Origin: Robertmurraya_A mangrovi
GTDB taxonomy: Bacteria; Bacillota; Bacilli; Bacillales; Cytobacillaceae
Reading direction: 5' to 3'
Length of the DNA: 64,000 bases
NCBI RefSeq assembly: GCF_034427655.1
Contig: NZ_JAXOFX010000002.1
Span: forward strand, 420,681 to 484,680
A model generated the notes under the pieces. That model made no database searches, was not told the DNA's origin, and worked only from the letters and a program-made list of their open reading frames with translations. A program made the translations under genes and the position numbers. Positions 61,084 to 64,000 of this stretch are shown here, piece by piece (within the stretch, counting starts at the first letter, position 1; each line of letters starts with the position of its first letter).

Positions 61084-62190
61084 TTGAAAGGTCGTGTATT
61101 TGTAATAGGGTTAGGCTTAATTGGAGGCTCTTTAGCTCTATGCGTAAAGGAAAGACACCCTAAGGCAACCATAATCGGATATGATATAAACGGGGAACAA
61201 TGCCGCCTAGCAAAAATGCTGGGCGTCATTGATGAAATCGCATCTAGTATTGAATCAGTAGCTACAGAGGCTGACTTAATCTTACTGGCAACTCCTGTTA
61301 GAGAAGCGGAAAGAGTAATTGATAGTCTCTCTAAACTCCCTTTAAAAGATAATGTCATTATATCTGATGCTGGAAGTACCAAGGATATAATCGTCCAAAA
61401 AGCTGCCTGCTTAAAAGATAAGAACATTACTTTTATTGGTGGACATCCGATGGCTGGTTCCCATAAAAGTGGTGTTACCGCGGCAAAAGCCATTCTGTTT
61501 GAAAATGCTTTTTATTTGCTGACACCAGAGGACCATATTGACCCAAGAATAATAGACGAATTAAAAGAATGGTTAGCTGGAACAAAAGCGAAATTTCTCA
61601 TTGTCTCTCCGGAAGAACATGACTACTTAACAGGAGTTATTAGTCATTTCCCCCATGTTATTGCGGCTTCACTCGTTCACCAAGCTCAACAAACAAGTCA
61701 TGATCAAAAGCTTGTTACACGTTTAGCTGCTGGTGGATTTCGTGATATTACCCGAATTGCTTCTAGCAGTCCTGAAATGTGGAGAGATATATCCCTACAT
61801 AATAAAAAGGTTTTACTATCCTTATTAGGTCGTTGGCAAAACGAGATGAATAAAATTGAGAAAATCATCACCGAAGAAAACGGGGAAGAACTTCTCAATT
61901 ATTTTTTTCAGGCTAAACAATTCCGCGATGATTTGCCTATTAAAGAAAAAGGCGCTATTCCAGCCTTTTACGATTTATTTGTTGATGTTCCCGATTATCC
62001 AGGTGTGATCTCAGAAATAACAGGATATTTAGCGGAAGAAAGAATCAGTATAACCAATATTAGAATCTTAGAAACTAGAGAAGATATTAATGGAGTACTA
62101 GTAATTAGCTTCCAAACAGAAGAAGATAGAGAACGGGCTAATCAATGTATAGGGTCATATACCAATTATGAAACTTCCATTAGTCCTTAA
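61084..62190 (+). CDS. tyrA: Prephenate dehydrogenase
   Basis: NAD-dependent conversion of prephenate to 4-hydroxyphenylpyruvate for tyrosine. NAD motif FVIGLGLIGGSLALCVKE, then GGHPMAGSHKSG (about 120) and HDYLTGVISHFPHVIA with the catalytic His (about 185). A C-terminal ACT domain (about 297-368, LFVDVPDYPGVISEITGYL) is the site for tyrosine feedback. TTG 61084 follows GGGGGG at 61072-61077, so a fresh strong ribosome site comes after the repeat. 368 residues is usual. Confidence 0.95.
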   Translation: MKGRVFVIGLGLIGGSLALCVKERHPKATIIGYDINGEQCRLAKMLGVIDEIASSIESVATEADLILLATPVREAERVIDSLSKLPLKDNVIISDAGSTKDIIVQKAACLKDKNITFIGGHPMAGSHKSGVTAAKAILFENAFYLLTPEDHIDPRIIDELKEWLAGTKAKFLIVSPEEHDYLTGVISHFPHVIAASLVHQAQQTSHDQKLVTRLAAGGFRDITRIASSSPEMWRDISLHNKKVLLSLLGRWQNEMNKIEKIITEENGEELLNYFFQAKQFRDDLPIKEKGAIPAFYDLFVDVPDYPGVISEITGYLAEERISITNIRILETREDINGVLVISFQTEEDRERANQCIGSYTNYETSISP

Positions 62191-62239
62191 TGAAAAAAAT
62201 GATAAGAAATCAATACTATTAAAAAAAGGGAATGATTAT

Positions 62240-63532
62240 ATGAACTCTGTTCCATTAACAACATGTGTTAATCAATTAAGAGGCAGTATCGACATTCCGG
62301 GAGATAAATCAATATCACACCGTTCCATTATGTTTGGGGCTATATCAGATGGAAAAACGGTCGTAACCAATTTCCTAACTGGAGAGGACTGCTTAAGTAC
62401 CATAGCATGTTTCAGGAAGCTTGGAGTACATATTGAAGTTGATGATCAAAAAGTCGAAATAACTGGAAAAGGACTAAATGGGTTACGAGAACCGACTGAG
62501 GTTTTAGATGTCGGGAATTCAGGAACTACTATTCGTTTAATGTTAGGAATATTAGCAGGGAGACCCTTCTACTCGACGCTTATAGGAGATGACTCTATAG
62601 GTAAAAGACCTATGACAAGGGTGACAAAACCATTAACTCAAATGGGTGCCAAAATTGAAGGTCGTGAGGATGGTAAATATACTCCTATTTCGATACGTGG
62701 TGGGCAACTAAAAGGTTTTAACTATGAGCTTCCTGTTGCAAGCGCACAAGTTAAATCAGCTTTACTTTTTGCCGGACTTCAGGCTGAAGGAATAACAACT
62801 ATTTACGAGCCCTCTAAAACAAGAGATCATACGGAGAGAATGATTGAACAGTTTGGTGGCGAAGTGGAAGTAGACGGGCAAGTGATCAAAATAAAGGGAA
62901 ATCAATCATTTAAGGGGACGAACATTCATGTTCCTGGAGATATTTCATCAGCGGCATTTTTCCTAGTAGCAGGTGCCATTGTCGAAAATAGTGAAATCAC
63001 CTTAAAGAATGTGGGACTAAATCCTACAAGAACAGGAATTCTAGATGTAATGAAAGAGATGGGTGCTGAAGTACAAATGATTAATGTACAAAAAGATGCC
63101 TTTGAACCTGTAGGTGACATTATTGTAAAAACATCAAAATTGAAAGGCACAGTTATTGAAGGTGACTTGATTCCAAGATTAATTGATGAACTTCCTGTAA
63201 TTGCGTTGCTAGCTACCCAAGCCGAAGGAAAAACCATTATTAGAAATGCAGAAGAGCTTAAAGTGAAGGAAACCAATCGGATAGATACTGTTGTGAGAGA
63301 GCTAACCACACTTGGAGCAAAAATTGAAGCAACTGATGATGGAATGATTATCTATGGTAAAACCAACTTGGTAGGTGGAACGGTAAACAGCCACGGTGAC
63401 CATCGGATTGGAATGATGTTAGCAGTTGCTGCCTTAATCTGTAAAGAAAAAGTAACACTCGAAAACTCAGAAGCCATTGCCGTATCGTATCCGTCCTTCT
63501 TTTCGCATTTAGGCAAAATCACGAAAACTTAA
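62240..63532 (+). CDS. aroA: 5-enolpyruvylshikimate-3-phosphate synthase
   Basis: Sixth step of the shikimate pathway, the glyphosate target (named aroE in B. subtilis). Motifs: IDIPGDKSISHRSIMFGA (about 14), LDVGNSGTTIRLMLGILAGRPF (about 92), VASAQVKSALLFAGLQAEG (about 170), and KVKETNRIDTVVRELTTLGA (about 342). The active-site LxxGNSGTxxR and Lys/Arg residues are intact. ATG 62240 (430 residues) has AAAGGG nine bases upstream. An earlier in-frame ATG at 62168 overlaps tyrA and lacks a site. Last gene of the operon. Confidence 0.95.
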   Translation: MNSVPLTTCVNQLRGSIDIPGDKSISHRSIMFGAISDGKTVVTNFLTGEDCLSTIACFRKLGVHIEVDDQKVEITGKGLNGLREPTEVLDVGNSGTTIRLMLGILAGRPFYSTLIGDDSIGKRPMTRVTKPLTQMGAKIEGREDGKYTPISIRGGQLKGFNYELPVASAQVKSALLFAGLQAEGITTIYEPSKTRDHTERMIEQFGGEVEVDGQVIKIKGNQSFKGTNIHVPGDISSAAFFLVAGAIVENSEITLKNVGLNPTRTGILDVMKEMGAEVQMINVQKDAFEPVGDIIVKTSKLKGTVIEGDLIPRLIDELPVIALLATQAEGKTIIRNAEELKVKETNRIDTVVRELTTLGAKIEATDDGMIIYGKTNLVGGTVNSHGDHRIGMMLAVAALICKEKVTLENSEAIAVSYPSFFSHLGKITKT

Positions 63533-63555
63533 CTAATGATTAGACACTTGAAAAA

Positions 63556-63575
63556 GGGGGCTGTCCGATAAGTCC
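63556..63575. mobile_element. Possible insertion-sequence end
   Basis: GGGGGCTGTCCGATAAGTCC resembles the GGGCTGTCCxAxAAGT-type terminal inverted repeat of several IS families, as recalled. It precedes a minus-strand ORF end that looks like a transposase tail. The opposite end would lie beyond the window, so this cannot be confirmed here. Confidence 0.3.
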
Positions 63576-63628
63576 CTATCCTATTTAAAAATACTCATCC
63601 AAAGTTCCATCTTTATATTGAGCACTCT

Positions 63629-63712
63629 GTTGATTGGAGTGGAAGGCACGAAGACTCTTGCGTGAGCAGCATGACAGGTGAGACCCACTGGCTTTGCAAA
63701 GTTGTAAATCAA
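63629..63712 (+). repeat. Dispersed structured repeat, decayed copy F
   Basis: Has the left end GTTGATTGGAGTGGAAGGCACGA, the GACTC-TGCG and GGTGAGACCCAC core parts, and a short GTAAATCAA right end, but the whole GAGGAGGCTC ... GGAAAGC half is missing. Same direction as aroA. Confidence 0.65.
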
Positions 63713-63746
63713 TTTGAATTTAAGTAAAAATTTTACATCTATATTT

Positions 63747-63803
63747 TGCTGTGGGAGCAAAAAAGACAATCTACAAATAAGATTGATATTTGTTCCCTTT
63801 TTT
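63747..63803 (+). terminator. Imperfect hairpin with T7 tail
   Basis: GGGAGCAAA...GACAATC and GATTGATATTTGTTCCC form an imperfect stem, followed on the plus strand by T7. It would stop readthrough from the aro operon into the opposing gene at the window edge. Confidence 0.5.
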
Positions 63804-63814
63804 TGTAAAATGGT

Positions 63815-64000
63815 TTATTTTATTGTTCTTTTGACTTGCTTTTTTCTTTTCTCAATGACGAGAGCTACACGACCATAATTGACTTGTTCTTTTGGTCTAT
63901 CTGGTATCTTCTGCCTGCCTCTTGATGTTTTCTTTGGCTTGAATTCCAAGGCGTTGATGAATTCTTCCCACGTTCTATTAAGGTAAGCTTGGATATGTTT
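63815..64000 (-). CDS. C-terminal end of a minus-strand protein, probably a transposase
   Basis: An uninterrupted frame of 61 codons enters from beyond the right edge and ends with TAA at 63815. The visible tail is strongly basic: AYLNRTWEEFINALEFKPKK, then TSRGRQKIPDRPKEQ, then NYGRVALVIEKRKKQVKRTIK at the end. This style of tail (NYGRVxLVIEKR) is one I associate with IS transposases of Bacillus, and an IS-end-like sequence lies nearby at 63556. In B. subtilis ypiA follows aroE/aroA here instead. Family not determined. Confidence 0.45.
   Translation of the reverse strand, partial: KHIQAYLNRTWEEFINALEFKPKKTSRGRQKIPDRPKEQVNYGRVALVIEKRKKQVKRTIK

Noticed and set aside
61008..61493. 161-codon minus-strand frame over tyrA
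   Set aside because: Longest antisense frame of the window, but the plus frame is unmistakably tyrA with its NAD motif and ACT domain.
1..64000. CRISPR arrays, tRNA or rRNA genes, prophage or toxin-antitoxin modules
   Set aside because: No regularly spaced direct repeats, no cloverleaf with CCA-type ends, and no phage or toxin-antitoxin genes seen; the only mobile-DNA sign is at the right edge.

Overview
The window is a chromosomal stretch of a low-GC, spore-forming, motile Bacillaceae bacterium (Bacillus in the broad sense). Gene order from scpA/scpB to the aromatic amino-acid genes follows, almost gene for gene, the Bacillus subtilis region scpAB-ypuI-dacB-spmAB-rluB-resABCDE-sigX-rsiX ... 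serA-ribU-fer-ypbB-recS-ypbDEFG-mecB-gudB-ypdA-prsW-sleB-ypeB-ypfA-ypfB-cmk-ypfD-fni-ypzI-yphA-seaA-der-gpsA-yphE-yphF-spoIVA-hbs-folE-mtrB-hepS-menG-hepT-ndk-cheR-aroC-aroB-aroH-hisC-tyrA-aroA. Start codons include many TTG and GTG after strong GGAGG-type ribosome sites, and almost every transcription unit ends in a clear rho-independent hairpin.

Layout. 1-5.5 kb: end of the chromosome-condensation operon (scpA, scpB), an unrecognised 138-aa gene, ypuI, an N-terminally extended superoxide dismutase, and the spore-cortex operon dacB-spmA-spmB behind a sigma-E-like promoter. 6-12.8 kb: rluB, then the cytochrome c maturation and respiration-control operon resABCDE. 13-17 kb: sigX-rsiX with an autoregulatory-type ECF promoter, a secreted M23/LysM hydrolase and a PHP phosphoesterase. 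17-21.5 kb: serA and ppaC on the minus strand, an FMN riboswitch with ribU, and ferredoxin. 22-30 kb: ypbB-recS-ypbD-ypbE, ypbF, a CBS-domain protein, ypbG, a MerR/B12-domain regulator of the CarH photoreceptor type, and mecB. 30-38 kb: gudB, ypdA, asparaginase, prsW, the germination pair sleB-ypeB, the c-di-GMP receptor ypfA, and ypfB. 38-48.7 kb: cmk-plsC, ypfD, fni, ypzI (minus strand), yphA-seaA-small partner, der, gpsA, yphE, yphF. 48.8-56.8 kb: spoIVA, hbs, folE-mtrB, hepS-menG-hepT, ndk, cheR. 57-63.5 kb: aroC-aroB-aroH-hisC-tyrA-aroA. The last 186 bases hold the C-terminal end of a minus-strand, probably transposase, gene.

How the genes work together. Several are sporulation or germination genes (dacB, spmA/B, seaA, spoIVA, sleB, ypeB). 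A second group serves respiration (resA-E, hepS/menG/hepT for menaquinone, fer). A third makes aromatic amino acids. The trp genes that sit between aroH and hisC in B. subtilis are absent, although an intact TRAP regulator gene (mtrB) is present.

No obvious new multigene system such as a defence island, CRISPR array, prophage or secondary-metabolite cluster is visible. The most interesting non-gene signal is a family of six dispersed elements of about 84-185 bp (most about 125-130 bp; five full, one decayed). All six point the same way as the flanking genes, and their stems change sequence in compensating ways between copies. Other points for a second look are the CarH-like regulator with an inverted repeat over its own candidate promoter, a perfect 15-bp terminator-like hairpin inside fni, and a 20-bp inverted repeat that gives divergent ypzI and yphA the same ribosome-binding leader.
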